A DNA stretch of 64,000 bases from CAVXXD01 sp963765625 (GCA_963765625.1 CAVXXD010000016.1:124001-188000); one strand, 5' to 3'; positions 27,354 through 37,291 are shown, counted from the stretch's first letter. Program-made: numbers and translations. Notes: a model not told the origin generated them from the sequence alone.

Positions 27354-28460
27354 ATGAACTGTGTGAGGTGCGGCAAGGTACTGAAAGAAGGCTCCAGGTT
27401 CTGCGACGGGTGCGGGGCGGCACAGGCCCCGGCTCCCCCGATGCACCCCCAGGCCCCCGGGTCGTATCCTTCCCATGGCTATGGAGAGTTTCCGGGAATG
27501 CGCCCCGGGCCGCTGCCTGCAGCAGGAGGGTCCGGCCCCTGGAAGAAGATCATCGCCATCTCTCTCTGCGTGGTGGTGGTGGCGCTGCTGGCTATCGGAG
27601 GGGTCTTCGCCTACCTCAAGATATCCGAGCCTTCGCGCAAGCTCTCCCAGGCCCGCGGCGCCTACGAAGACGGCGATTACACCCTCGCCGTCGACCTCTG
27701 TGACGAGATCATCGACAAGTGGCCGGACAAGTCCCAGGCGGACGAAGCCGGGACCCTGCTACTCGACGCCTACTTCCTGGAAGGGGAGAGGCGGCTGGCG
27801 GAAGGAGGCGTGAGCAACTACGCCGCGGCCGAGGAGATTTTCGACTATCTGGTGGAAGAGGAATACCCGGACCAGCAAGCTCTCGATAGCGACAGGTTCA
27901 ACCTCTACATCGTCTGGGCCGGAGAGTTGAAGACGACCTACGAATACGAGGAGGCCGTCGTCCTCTACGACAAGGCCGCTTCCATCGCCGCCCTCGGCGC
28001 CGAACAGTTATACAGCCGGGTGGAATGCCTGTACCAGTGGGGTGAGCAGTTGAAGGCTGTCCCGAGCTACCAGGAGGCCTCCGCGGCTTACAAGAGGTGC
28101 TACGACGAAGACCCCGCCGGGCCATTTTCCGAGCCGGCTTACACCAGCTACATCGACATGACCGTCGCCGCGGAGACGGGTGCCGCGCCACCGTCCAAGG
28201 AGCCCAGCGCGGGCGGGAAGGTGCAGGTGAACATCAAGAACACCGGGGCGTCCGCTTCGCGCCTTTTCTTGAGCGGCCCCACCACCAGTATCGTGGAGCT
28301 CGGGCCCGGCCAGTCCACCGTCGTCTACGTACTCCCCGGCACTTACAACACCTGCCTGACCGACCCTGAGGGTGGTTTCAAGCCATACAGCGAAGTGGGG
28401 GCGGAACTCACCATGACTTCCGGCGCAGGCTGGTACGAGTGGACCCTCTACGAACAGTAG
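27354..28460 (+). CDS. Zinc-ribbon, single-pass membrane protein with TPR-like helical domain
   Basis: 368 residues. The N-terminal zinc ribbon is CVRCGKVLKEGSRFCDGCG. A Pro/Gly-rich linker and one membrane helix near residues 64-87 (IIAISLCVVVVALLAIGGVF) follow. The outer part has TPR-like helices up to about residue 270 (SQARGAYEDGDYTLAVDLCD, YEEAVVLYDKAASIAALG) and ends in a beta-rich domain of about 80 residues. This layout (zinc ribbon inside, helical array outside) is common in Actinobacteria and has no assigned function. The stop is 8 bases from that of the convergent hydrolase gene. Confidence 0.75.
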   Translation: MNCVRCGKVLKEGSRFCDGCGAAQAPAPPMHPQAPGSYPSHGYGEFPGMRPGPLPAAGGSGPWKKIIAISLCVVVVALLAIGGVFAYLKISEPSRKLSQARGAYEDGDYTLAVDLCDEIIDKWPDKSQADEAGTLLLDAYFLEGERRLAEGGVSNYAAAEEIFDYLVEEEYPDQQALDSDRFNLYIVWAGELKTTYEYEEAVVLYDKAASIAALGAEQLYSRVECLYQWGEQLKAVPSYQEASAAYKRCYDEDPAGPFSEPAYTSYIDMTVAAETGAAPPSKEPSAGGKVQVNIKNTGASASRLFLSGPTTSIVELGPGQSTVVYVLPGTYNTCLTDPEGGFKPYSEVGAELTMTSGAGWYEWTLYEQ

Positions 28461-28468
28461 GAGGCCCT

Positions 28469-29311
28469 TCAGGCCAGGTCCTGGCCCAGGATATCTTTTA
28501 CATAATGAAATAATTCCGGGCCGCATCCCTGTTCGGCATGGCCGTACGAATCGAATATCCTGAGCCGCGAGCCTTCAGCCAGGCGGTGTAGTTCCCTGGC
28601 CTGTTCCGCCTCGAACATGTAATCGTCGGAACCGTGGATGATGGTCAGGGGCTGGGGGTGGATGCGGCCCACCAGGTCGGCGGGGGCTGCCGGCACTTCC
28701 AGGTCCCTGGCCATGCGGACGCCGAAGCGGTGGTCGAGCAAGGCCCTGCCGGGAGCGGTAAGAAAGAGGTAGCGCAGTAATCGCGCCCCGGGAGCGTTGG
28801 CATCCTCCAGGCGCGAGGGGACGCTGACCGCGACCACGGAATCCATCCCGCCACGGGTGGCGGCGTAGCGCAGAGCGACTATGCCTCCCATGGAGAACCC
28901 CAGCACGGCCAGGCGCCGGTTGCCGTCGGCCCGCGCCGATTCCAGCACGGCTGCGAGGTCGTCGATCTCACGTTCGGTGAAGGTGCAGCGCCCGCCGGAC
29001 AGTCCGTGCCCCCGGAAATCGAAGGTGTAGACGGTGAAGGCCCCGGCCAGTTCTTCGGCGCAGGCGACCAGGCCGGGGATGTTCTTGTTCCCGCCGAAGC
29101 CGTGGCAGAGCACCACGCCCTTCCCCGGCTCCCGGCCGAGGCGCAGGGTGTCGAGTTCCACCCCGTCCGCGGTGATCAGGCGCCGCTCGAGGGTGGGCAG
29201 GGAGTATTGGGCCAGGAAAGGGGCGGGTTCGCCCGGCGCCGTACGTCTCGCATAGAGTTCGCACTCCTGCAGGAAAGGCTTGACGCCTTCGCCGCTAGGC
29301 CCCGGCATCAC
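28469..29311 (-). CDS. Alpha/beta hydrolase
   Basis: 280 residues. VVLCHGFGGNKN holds the oxyanion-hole HGF, the nucleophile elbow is LGFSMGGIVALRYA, DFRGHGLSGG is the usual strand-4 loop, and IIHGSDDYMFEAEQ with a late SYGHAEQG gives the acid and His. No signal peptide, so cytoplasmic. The start overlaps the 3' end of the acyl-CoA synthetase-like gene by 17 bases, so the two are co-translated; hydrolysis of an acyl or acyl-CoA-derived ester would fit that context but is inferred only. Confidence 0.85.
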   Translation of the reverse strand: MMPGPSGEGVKPFLQECELYARRTAPGEPAPFLAQYSLPTLERRLITADGVELDTLRLGREPGKGVVLCHGFGGNKNIPGLVACAEELAGAFTVYTFDFRGHGLSGGRCTFTEREIDDLAAVLESARADGNRRLAVLGFSMGGIVALRYAATRGGMDSVVAVSVPSRLEDANAPGARLLRYLFLTAPGRALLDHRFGVRMARDLEVPAAPADLVGRIHPQPLTIIHGSDDYMFEAEQARELHRLAEGSRLRIFDSYGHAEQGCGPELFHYVKDILGQDLA

Positions 29312-30779
29312 GCCGCCATTCGTGGTAACGGGCCATCTCCGCCACGGCCCGGCAGACCATCTCCATGTCGGAATAGACCGCCAGGCCGTTGCCGTCCGCC
29401 GATGCCCGCCGCCCCTGGTCGGTGCGGGACTTGATGATGTTGGAGATGATGTAGAGCGGGATGTTCCACTCTCGCATGGGTTGGTATAGTTCAGGTATCC
29501 TGGACACGAAATCGATGCTGACTGTCTCCCACATCTCCCGCAGGTCCATGCCGCGCCCGTGTTCCGAGGGCATGCGCAGTTCCGGCTCGCGCATGGCCGC
29601 CACCCAGGTGAAGATGATGGCGTCGACTTCGCCGGAGCGCATGAGGATATCGATGATGGGCGTGGTCACGTTGAAGTCCAGGCCCGCTACCATGTCCACG
29701 GGGTTGCCCGGCACCCACCACGACGGCAGGTACTTGCCGATGCTGGCCAGGGTGTCCTGGCTGAGCTGTACCACTTCCAGGCCTTCCCGGGTGCAGAGGT
29801 CGGCGGCGATGACACCCAGGCCGCCGCCGCCGGTGACGATACCTACCCGGCGTCCCCGCGGCAGAGGGCGGTCCACGAAGGAAGCCGCCATTGCTCCGGC
29901 CTCGTCGATGCTGTGGGCGATGACCATGCCGGCCTGGGTGCAGGCCGCGTCAAAGAGGTCGCTGCTGACGGCTATGGCCCCGGTGTGCGAACCGGCCGCC
30001 GCGATACCGGTACGGGTACGGCCGCCCTTGTACACGACGACCGGTTTTTTTGGAGTGACCTGGCGTGCCAGTTCGAAGAAGCGGCGCCCGTCCTGGGAGC
30101 CTTCCATGTAGACGACGATCACGTCGGTATCCGCATCGTCGGCCAGATAGGAGAGATAGTCCTCGACACGCAGGTCGGCTTCGTTGCCGATGGAGATACC
30201 CTTGGAGATGCCCGAGCCGCTCTTGTAGACCGCCCCGATGATCATGTTGAGGATGTTCCCGCTCTGCGAGAGGACGGCGACCCGGCCGGCCGGTGGGAAG
30301 AAGAGCGGCATCCAGGGGTAGAGGTCCAGGCCGGGGTTGCAGAGCCCCTCGCCGTTGGGGCCGGCGATGACGATGCCTCCAGCCCGCGCCCGCCGGACCA
30401 TCTCCTGTTCCAGCGCTGCCCCCTCGACGCTCGTTTCCTTGAAGCCTGCGCTGATGACCAGCGCCGCCTTGACCCCTTTGGCCGCGCAGTCGTCCATGGC
30501 ATCCGGGATGCTCTCGGCTGGGATGGTGAAGACGGCCAGGTCCACCGGGCCGGGGATGTCGCGCACGGAATGGTAGGTGGGTATGCCCATGATGACGTCA
30601 CGTCCGGGGTTCACGGGATAGATCTCTCCCTGGTAGCCCCCTGCCAGCAGGTTGTTGAACACCAGGAATCCCCACTTCAAAGAAAACTCGGTGGCACCGA
30701 GAAAGGCCAGGGAAGCCGGCTTGAACATGTAGTCAAGGTTGTTAAGAAACGGGTGCGACCCCGCGGGCGTGAACGCCAT
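29295..30779 (-). CDS. ADP-forming acyl-CoA synthetase alpha-like protein (CoA-binding plus succinyl-CoA ligase-like domains)
   Basis: 494 residues from ATG 30779, with GGGAGG 6 bases before it. The open frame runs much further upstream, but that part is antisense to the aldo/keto reductase and is rejected. A CoA-binding Rossmann domain (FLGATEFSLKWGFLVFNNLL, GEIYPVNPG, DLAVFTIPAESIPDAMDDCA) is followed by a ligase domain with SQSGN and the likely phosphorylated His265 in AAGSHTGAIA. These enzymes make acyl-CoA from acid, CoA and ATP, releasing ADP. The ATP-grasp beta subunit or domain is absent here and from the rest of the window. It must come from elsewhere, or the protein has another role. 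Confidence 0.8.
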   Translation of the reverse strand: MAFTPAGSHPFLNNLDYMFKPASLAFLGATEFSLKWGFLVFNNLLAGGYQGEIYPVNPGRDVIMGIPTYHSVRDIPGPVDLAVFTIPAESIPDAMDDCAAKGVKAALVISAGFKETSVEGAALEQEMVRRARAGGIVIAGPNGEGLCNPGLDLYPWMPLFFPPAGRVAVLSQSGNILNMIIGAVYKSGSGISKGISIGNEADLRVEDYLSYLADDADTDVIVVYMEGSQDGRRFFELARQVTPKKPVVVYKGGRTRTGIAAAGSHTGAIAVSSDLFDAACTQAGMVIAHSIDEAGAMAASFVDRPLPRGRRVGIVTGGGGLGVIAADLCTREGLEVVQLSQDTLASIGKYLPSWWVPGNPVDMVAGLDFNVTTPIIDILMRSGEVDAIIFTWVAAMREPELRMPSEHGRGMDLREMWETVSIDFVSRIPELYQPMREWNIPLYIISNIIKSRTDQGRRASADGNGLAVYSDMEMVCRAVAEMARYHEWRRDAGA

Positions 30780-30917
30780 CTTATCCCTCCCGTCTTGTCG
30801 CTGCCCGCTTTTACCGTGTAGGTGAAGCTCCGGTTGCTCCGGCGGGCGGCCACGATATGTCCCTTGGTTCTCTATAAGTATATAGTAAGAAGAAATGGCT
30901 ATGAAGGAGGTCCGGTT

Positions 30918-31878
30918 ATGATCGAAAAGAGGACGTTGGGCCGCACCGGCATCGAGATAACCCCCATCGGCCTGGGCACCTGGCAGTTCGCCCAGGGCAG
31001 CGACTTTACGCACTTCATCTACGAAGGGCTGGAGCAGGACCTGGTCAACGACGTGGTCAGGACGGTGCTGGAAGGCGGCATAAACTGGTTCGACACGGCA
31101 GAGGCCTATGGCTGGGGCCGTTCCGAGAGGAGCCTGGCCGAGGCCCTGAGCGCGGCCGGCGCTACTGACGACGAAGTGGTCGTGGCCACCAAGTGGTTTC
31201 CGTCCTTCCGCACGGCGGAATCCATCAGCCGGACCATCGTCAAACGGCGGCGCTGCCTCAAACCATTCGGCATCGGCCTTACACCAGATCCACCAGCCTA
31301 TTGCCTTCGCCTCGGTCGAAAAGCAGATGGAGGCCATGTCCGAACTGGTGGACCTGGGCCTGATCGGCTCCGTCGGGGTGAGCAATTTCAATGAAAAGAT
31401 GACGCGGAAGGCGCATGCCGCCCTGGCCGGCCGCGGCATACCCCTGGCGTCCAACCAGGTCAAGGTGAGCCTGATGGACCGCCACATCGAGACCAACGGC
31501 ATGCTCAAGGCAGCCAGAGAACTGGGAATGACCATCATCGCCTGGTCGCCGCTGGAGATGGGCGTGCTCACCGGCAAGTTCCACAAGGATCCTTCTCTAC
31601 TGAAGACCCGCCCGGTGGGGCGGCGAGGGTTCATGTGGGCGCAGATCCAGCGCAGCCGCAAGCTGGTGGCGGCCCTGGAAGAGATCGCCGCGGCCAACGG
31701 CGTGACCCCGGCGGTGGCCGCCCTGAGCTGGACCGTCAACTACTACGGTGACACGGTGGTGGCCATCCCGGGAGCGACCAAGGTGAGCCAGGCCGAGCAG
31801 AACCTCATGGCCAACGAGTTCAAGCTTTCGGCGAAAGAGATCGACAGCCTGGACCAGCTGTCGGCCAGGTTCAAATGA
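30918..31878 (+). CDS. Aldo/keto reductase, frameshifted
   Basis: ATG 30918 has AAGGAGG 7 bases upstream. The start KRTLGRTGIEITPIGLGTW is typical of NADPH-dependent aldo/keto reductases. The catalytic Asp and Tyr are in WFDTAEAYGWGRSE and the Lys is in VVVATKW. The frame shifts near 31278 (CLKPFGIGL joins HQIHQPIAFASVEKQ) and then runs intact through LGLIGSVGVSNFNEKM, IAWSPLEMGVLTGK and VVAIPGATKVSQAEQN. About 319 residues after correction, the usual length. It is divergent from the acyl-CoA synthetase-like gene. Substrate unknown. Confidence 0.82.
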
Positions 31879-31886
31879 CGTGGTTG

Positions 31887-32363
31887 CTATTTCTTATTCA
31901 CGGGGTACTGTACCTCGGTGAGGAGTTCCGACTCGGGCACCTGGGAGGGGTCGTTCATGTAGATCTCACGCACCGGACCGTTGAATGACGTAACCGTTCT
32001 TGTCAGGACCAGGACTCGAGCAGGGCGTACGCGGACTCCATCTTGTCGTAGGGGCCTTTGTAGATGGTGCTGGCCATGGAGCCACCGTCCAGTTCGCGGG
32101 CGACGACATCGCCCTTGCTTTCGGGCAGGACGGCCACCGGCACGCACAATTCCGCTTCGAAGTCGTTGGGGTCGAAGTCCTCGCCGCCGTAATAGAGCGC
32201 CAGCGGCATACCGGCCGGAGGTTGTCCCAACTCTCCCAGGTAAGCGAAGATCGCTCCGAACTTCGCCGCCGATGTCTTCCTTGATCTTGTCGACGGAGGT
32301 CCTGAAGCGGACCCCCAGGATCGTCTGGGCTGCTACTTCCTTGAGATCCACGTTGCCTTCCAT
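31887..32363 (-). CDS. GyrI-like small-molecule-binding protein, frameshifted
   Basis: ATG 32363 follows AAGGAG. The corrected protein of about 158 residues reads VDLKEVAAQTILGVRFRTSV, then (after a shift near 32270) GQPPAGMPLALYYGGEDFDP and GSMASTIYKGPYDKMESAYA. A second shift near 32010 leads to GPVREIYMNDPSQVPESELL and TEVQYPVNKK. This is the GyrI-like/AraC effector-binding fold: two similar beta-alpha-beta units and the GPVREIYxNDP...LTEVQ(Y/F)P ending. Stand-alone members bind drugs or hydrolyse cyclopropanoid toxins. The function here is unknown. Confidence 0.75.
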   Translation of the reverse strand: MEGNVDLKEVAAQTILGVRFRTSVDKIKEDIGGEVRSDLRLPGRVGTTSGRYAAGALLRRRGLRPQRLRSGIVRAGGRPARKQGRCRRPRTGRWLHGQHHLQRPLRQDGVRVRPARVLVLTRTVTSFNGPVREIYMNDPSQVPESELLTEVQYPVNKK

Positions 32364-32452
32364 GCCTCTCTCCTTTCATGACTTCCACCAGCTAACGTAA
32401 CCATAATCTCTTATTTTAACCTGGCGACCTTGGCAACGCGGGCAAATAACCA

Positions 32453-35400
32453 CTAGGGACAGGAATACCACCCGATAGAGCCGGTGCTCCAGGTATGCCC
32501 CGGACCGTACATGGCCCTCTCGCAGACCACGCCTCCCGAAGCGTCCACCCGGGTGGAAACATCGTAGTCGGTCACGTAGTCATTGAGTCTGAAGGTACGT
32601 CGGGTACCGGGCTGGATTACCACACCCTGCAATCCTTCGGGCTTCAGTTCGCCGGAGGAGGTCATCAGAGTGAGGTCCACGGTGACCTCCGCGGTATCCG
32701 GATTTTGCACCAGCACCCAGGTCTCCACCTGCCCATCGGTACATCCCTCGGCCAGGCACCAGGTGGCTGCCGTGGCGGTCACCCCGATGGAATCATGGCC
32801 CCAGGAATTGCCGTTGCCGTACATGGACCGCTCGCAGACCACCTCACCCCCACTGGCGGAGACGCGCGTTGAGACGTCGTAGTCGGTGACAAAGTCGTTG
32901 AGCCTGAAGGTGCGTCGGGTACCGGGCTGGATTACCACACCCTGCAATCCTTCGGGCTTCAGTTCGCCGGAGGAGGTCATCAGAGTGAGGTCCACGGTGA
33001 CCTCCGCGGTACCCGGATTTTGCACCAGCACCCAGGTGTCCATATGTCCATAGGTACAGCCTTCGGCCAGGTACCAGGTAGCGGAGGGCGAGGTGACTCC
33101 GATGGAGTTGGTGCCCCAGGTCTTGCCGGGCCCGTACATGGAGCGCTCGCAGACCACCGGGCCGCTGGAGGTGACCGTGGTGGAGACCTGGTAGTCGGTG
33201 ACGTAGTCGTTCAGGTTGAAACTGCGCCGGGTGTTCGCGGGGACGGTCACCCCCTGCAGGCCCTCGGGCTTCCGCTCCCCCGCCCCGGTCTGCAGGGTGA
33301 GGTCCACGGTGACATCCTCGGCGCCCGGGTTCTGCACCAGCACCCAGGTCTCCATGTGACCGTCGGTGCACCCCTCGGCCAGGTACCAGGTAGTGGTCGG
33401 GGTGTTGGTGCCAACGGAGTCGTGGCCCCAGGAGTTGCCGTTGCCGTACATGGAGCGCTCGCAGACCACCTCCCCGCCCGTGGCGGAGACCTTGGTGGAG
33501 ACGTCGTAGTCGGTGACGAAAGCTCCCAGGTTGAAGGAGCGGCGTGAGGCCGCGGGGATGACCTGCCCCTGCAGTCCGGCCGGTCTCTGCTCGCCCGACG
33601 AGGTCTGCAGGATCAGGTCCACGGTGACCTCGGAGGCCAGGGCGTTCTGCACCAGCACCCAGGTCTCCATGCCGCCGTCGGTGCAGCCCTCGGCCAGGTA
33701 CCAGGTGGCGCCCGGCGACTCGTCGGCGGCGAAGGACGCCTCGATAGTATGGTCAGAGGTTACATTGGAAAAAGCGTAGCTGGGTACCGCCCCTACCGAG
33801 ACTCCATCAACCCATACTTCGAACACGTGATAACCGGCATCCGGGATGATGGTAAAGGCCTGGTCCGCATTGTAGCCGACGGCTACCTGTCCGGAAGGGG
33901 TAATAGATCCTCCAATTCCGCAGGAAGCAGTGATAGTGTGAGTGTCGACGGCAAAGGTGGCGGTGACACTCTTGTCGGCGTCCATCAGGATGCTCTCCGG
34001 ATTTTGCGAGCCGGACAGGTCGCCCGACCAGCCGGTGAAGTGCCAGCCGGTTGCGGGTACCGCAGTTAAGCCCACGGAAGTGCCGTAGTCGTAGGTTCCG
34101 GTGGGCGGATCCAGAGTAATGGTCCCCGAGCCCACCGTGGTGGTGGAAAGTGTATTAGTGTCGACGGCAAAGGTGGCGGTGACACTCTTGTCGGCGTCCA
34201 TCAGGATGCTCTCCGGATTTTGCGAGCCGGACAGGTCGCCCGACCAGCCGGTGAAGTGCCAGCCGGTTGCGGGTACCGCAGTTAAGCCCACGGAAGTGCC
34301 GTAGTCGTAGGTTCCGGTGGGCGGATCCAGAGTAATGGTCCCCGAGCCCACCGTGGTGGTGGAAAGTGTATTAGTGTCGACGGCAAAGGTGGCTACAATG
34401 CTATGGTCCTCAATAACATTGGAGATAGTATATGAACCGGCGGGAACGGGCGTCACGGTCGTGCCATTATCCGTCACCGAATCGACGTGGTAATGCTCGT
34501 CGGGCAACAGATCGACGGTGGCGGTTGCTGAAGGGGCTACCTGCTGCGATATTGGATCAACGATACCGTGCCCGTTATCGACCGAGGCAATAACGGTAGA
34601 ACCCTGGAAAACGGCAAAACTCCCGCGAGTGTTGCCGCCCACGGTGTAGAATTGTCCTCCTAGATAGAGAGTGGCGCCGGACAAAGCCAGTGAAAATGAA
34701 ACGGTCAGGCTGTCGGTGCTCAAATCGGGATTCCATGAAGTGGGTTGCCCGTACGAGGCCGAAGCGGGATCGATGTCGATGGCCGCGAGGCGGTTGCGGC
34801 TATAGGCGTACCCACCCAGAGCGGTGAAACCTCCTCCGGCGTAGAGTGTAGAGCCGGAGAGTGCCAGAGCATATACGTAGTTGTTCAGGTTGGGATTCCA
34901 TGAAGCGGGTTGCCCGTACGAGGCCGAAGCGGGATCGATGTCGATGGCCGCGAGGCGGTTGCGGGCATAGGTACTCCCACCGAGCGTGGTAAAACCACCA
35001 CCGGCGTAGAGTGTAGAGCCGGAGAGTACAAGCGCGTTGACGGTGCCGTTCATGTTGGGGTCCCAGGCAGTAGCCTGACCGTAAGTGGCCGAAGCTGGGT
35101 CAGTGTCGATAGCCGCGAGGCGGTTGCGGGCATAGGTTCCTCCACCGAGGGTGGTAAAATCCCCACCGGCGTAGAGAGCTGAGCCGGAAATCGCCAGGGC
35201 ATAGACAGCGCTGTTCACGTTGGGGTTCCATGAAGTAGCCTGCCCATAAGCAGGTGAATCGGGATCAGCATTGATAGCCGCGAGATTATTACGGGTATAG
35301 GCACCCCCACCCAAGGTGGAGAAGTATCCACCCGCGTAGAGGGTGGAACCGGAAAGAACCAGGGACCGGATGTAATCGTCTACGTTGGGGTCCCAGGAGG

Positions 35401-36991
35401 CAGGCTGCCCATAAGTTGACGAAGCGGGATCGGTATCGATAGCCGCGAGATTGTTGCGGGTATAAGTTCCCCCGCCCAAAGTGCTGAAGTGCCCCCCCGT
35501 GTAGAGAGCGGTGCCGGATAGTACAAGCGCATAGACGGTGCCGTTCACGCTGGGGTCCCAGGCAGTAGCCTGACCGTAAGTGGCCGAAGCGGTGTCAGTG
35601 TCGATAGCCGCGAGGTTGTTACGGACTTTGCCTCCAAAGCTCCTTCCACCGTTTCCGGCGTAGAGAATTGAGCCTGAGACGCCTAGAGCATATACAGTAC
35701 TACTGGCGCTGGGGTCCCAGGAAGTGGGCTGCCCGTACGAGGCCGAAGCGGGATCGATGTCGATGGCAGCGAGGTTGTTACGGGGATATACTCCTCCATT
35801 AAATGTTTTGAAGTAGCCCCCAACATAGAGTATGGAGTTGGAGAGAGCCATGGAATAGATGCCGCCGCTCGCGTTGGGATTCCAGGAAGTGGGCTGCCCG
35901 TACGAGGCCGAAGCGGGATCGATGTCGATGGCCGCGAGGTGGTTGCGCGCATAGGTTCCTCCACCGAGAGTGGTAAAATCCCCACCGGCATAAAGAGTTG
36001 AGCCGGAGATGGCCAGAGAGCGGACATAATTGCTCGCGTTGGGATTCCAGGAAGTGGGTTGCCCGTACGAGGCCGAAGCGGGATCGATGTCGATGGCCGC
36101 GAGGTGGTTGCGCGCATAGGTTCCTCCACCGAGAGTGGTAAAATCCCCACCGGCATAAAGAGTTGAGCCGGAGATGGCCAGAGAGCGGACATAATTGCTC
36201 GCGTTGGGATTCCAGGAAGTGGGTTGCCCGTACGAGGCCGAAGCGGGATTGATGTCGATGGCCGCGAGGCGGTTGCGCGCATAGGTTCCTCCACCGAGAG
36301 TGGTAAATTTCCCACCGGCATAAAGAGTTGAGCCGGTGATGGCCAGGGCATAGACAGTGCCACTGACATTGGGATTCCATGAAATAGATTTCCCATACGA
36401 GGCCGAAGCGGGATCGATGTCGATGGCCGCGAGGTGGTTGCGGGAATACGCGCTTCCATCATCGGCGGTAAAGCCACCTCCGGCATAGAGAGTAGTACCG
36501 GAAGTGGCCAGGGCAAGGACAGAGCCATAACCCACGAAAGGATTCCAGGCGGAATCGAGGGTTCCGTCTGCCAGGATATGGGCGATACGGTTTCGCGCAA
36601 CCCCCTCGACTACTGTAAAATCCCCGCCTATGAACCATCCGCCCGAGCCGTCACTAGCAACTGCTAAGACGGCTTTGTTGGCCTTTGGATAGACTGCCAT
36701 GGGGTTACCGTCGGACATGTCAAAAGGCACGCCGTAACCGGTATTCGGCCCCACGTAGGAAAATGATCCTCCAATGTAGGTTGTTGCGCCCTCCGTTACA
36801 ATACTGTTCACATATCCATTAGTCACCCAAGCTTCTTCAACGGGTTCGTATGAAGCGGCATGGGCCGGCTGGGGATGGCCAGGCAAGAGAATAAAAGATA
36901 CCGGCAGCAATAAGGGTATTATTAATAACATGCACAGCGGCTTGACAACGTAATGAACCTTAAGACAGCAACGTGTTTTGTTGGATCTCAT
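32453..36991 (-). CDS. Large secreted surface protein: delta-60-like propeller repeats, InlB-like B-repeats, four AEGCTDG repeats
   Basis: 1512 residues, intact. The signal peptide ends near PAHAASYE. About twelve repeats of roughly 59 residues follow (SGSTLYAGGDFTTLGGGTYA, RNHLAAIDIDPASASYGQPT, SWNPN), similar to delta-60/beta-propeller repeats. Residues about 890-1105 hold divergent InlB B-repeats, two of them identical (TGWHFTGWSGDLSGSQNPES), plus a third HTITASCGIGGSITPSGQ. The end has four AEGCTDG repeats (AEGCTDGGMETWVLVQN). Exported and presumably surface-displayed; adhesion is inferred from the repeat types. The start follows an A/T-rich spacer shared with the divergent ferredoxin-like gene. 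Confidence 0.88.
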   Translation of the reverse strand: MRSNKTRCCLKVHYVVKPLCMLLIIPLLLPVSFILLPGHPQPAHAASYEPVEEAWVTNGYVNSIVTEGATTYIGGSFSYVGPNTGYGVPFDMSDGNPMAVYPKANKAVLAVASDGSGGWFIGGDFTVVEGVARNRIAHILADGTLDSAWNPFVGYGSVLALATSGTTLYAGGGFTADDGSAYSRNHLAAIDIDPASASYGKSISWNPNVSGTVYALAITGSTLYAGGKFTTLGGGTYARNRLAAIDINPASASYGQPTSWNPNASNYVRSLAISGSTLYAGGDFTTLGGGTYARNHLAAIDIDPASASYGQPTSWNPNASNYVRSLAISGSTLYAGGDFTTLGGGTYARNHLAAIDIDPASASYGQPTSWNPNASGGIYSMALSNSILYVGGYFKTFNGGVYPRNNLAAIDIDPASASYGQPTSWDPSASSTVYALGVSGSILYAGNGGRSFGGKVRNNLAAIDTDTASATYGQATAWDPSVNGTVYALVLSGTALYTGGHFSTLGGGTYTRNNLAAIDTDPASSTYGQPASWDPNVDDYIRSLVLSGSTLYAGGYFSTLGGGAYTRNNLAAINADPDSPAYGQATSWNPNVNSAVYALAISGSALYAGGDFTTLGGGTYARNRLAAIDTDPASATYGQATAWDPNMNGTVNALVLSGSTLYAGGGFTTLGGSTYARNRLAAIDIDPASASYGQPASWNPNLNNYVYALALSGSTLYAGGGFTALGGYAYSRNRLAAIDIDPASASYGQPTSWNPDLSTDSLTVSFSLALSGATLYLGGQFYTVGGNTRGSFAVFQGSTVIASVDNGHGIVDPISQQVAPSATATVDLLPDEHYHVDSVTDNGTTVTPVPAGSYTISNVIEDHSIVATFAVDTNTLSTTTVGSGTITLDPPTGTYDYGTSVGLTAVPATGWHFTGWSGDLSGSQNPESILMDADKSVTATFAVDTNTLSTTTVGSGTITLDPPTGTYDYGTSVGLTAVPATGWHFTGWSGDLSGSQNPESILMDADKSVTATFAVDTHTITASCGIGGSITPSGQVAVGYNADQAFTIIPDAGYHVFEVWVDGVSVGAVPSYAFSNVTSDHTIEASFAADESPGATWYLAEGCTDGGMETWVLVQNALASEVTVDLILQTSSGEQRPAGLQGQVIPAASRRSFNLGAFVTDYDVSTKVSATGGEVVCERSMYGNGNSWGHDSVGTNTPTTTWYLAEGCTDGHMETWVLVQNPGAEDVTVDLTLQTGAGERKPEGLQGVTVPANTRRSFNLNDYVTDYQVSTTVTSSGPVVCERSMYGPGKTWGTNSIGVTSPSATWYLAEGCTYGHMDTWVLVQNPGTAEVTVDLTLMTSSGELKPEGLQGVVIQPGTRRTFRLNDFVTDYDVSTRVSASGGEVVCERSMYGNGNSWGHDSIGVTATAATWCLAEGCTDGQVETWVLVQNPDTAEVTVDLTLMTSSGELKPEGLQGVVIQPGTRRTFRLNDYVTDYDVSTRVDASGGVVCERAMYGPGHTWSTGSIGWYSCP
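33941..34372 (-). repeat. Two identical 216-bp repeats (InlB B-repeat-like)
   Basis: AGTGTCGACGGCAAAGGTGG recurs at 33941 and 34157 (period 216) and the two units look identical base for base. They encode TTTVGSGTITLDPPTGTYDY and GWHFTGWSGDLSGSQNPESI twice. Confidence 0.85.
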
Positions 36992-37291
36992 AAGTTAACC
37001 CCTTATTCTTTGAGTAACGAATACTTAATGAATGCCACTCCCTGCTTATATTGTACAGCAAAGCATGGAAACGCCGGCAAGACAAACAACGACCCGCCCC
37101 AAACATTTTCCTCCCTTCGCAGCGACCCGTTGTGAGTTAACGAACATTCTTCATAATCTTGCAGGTTATCGGAAGTTTAAACAGCGCACTGATCCCAGCG
37201 CAGAAATATAATGGTAAGCACTACTTGACTTAACGGTCAGAATAGCTATCTAATATAAGAAAGAAGAAACGACGCGGAAAGGGGCAGGACC
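36992..37291. promoter_or_regulatory. Divergent intergenic promoter region
   Basis: A 300-base A/T-richer spacer between the large surface protein (minus) and the second ferredoxin-like gene (plus). TTGACT at 37225-37230 followed by the A/T-rich TATCTAATATAA at 37247-37258 is a plausible plus-strand promoter. No gene is seen inside. Confidence 0.4.

Noticed and set aside
29559..30821. Plus-strand 420-codon frame
   Set aside because: Antisense to the acyl-CoA synthetase-like gene; Asp/Gly/Val-rich translation typical of shadows.
30780..31739. Upstream extension of the acyl-CoA synthetase-like frame
   Set aside because: It is antisense to the aldo/keto reductase and lacks CoA-binding features; ATG 30779 has a proper ribosome site.
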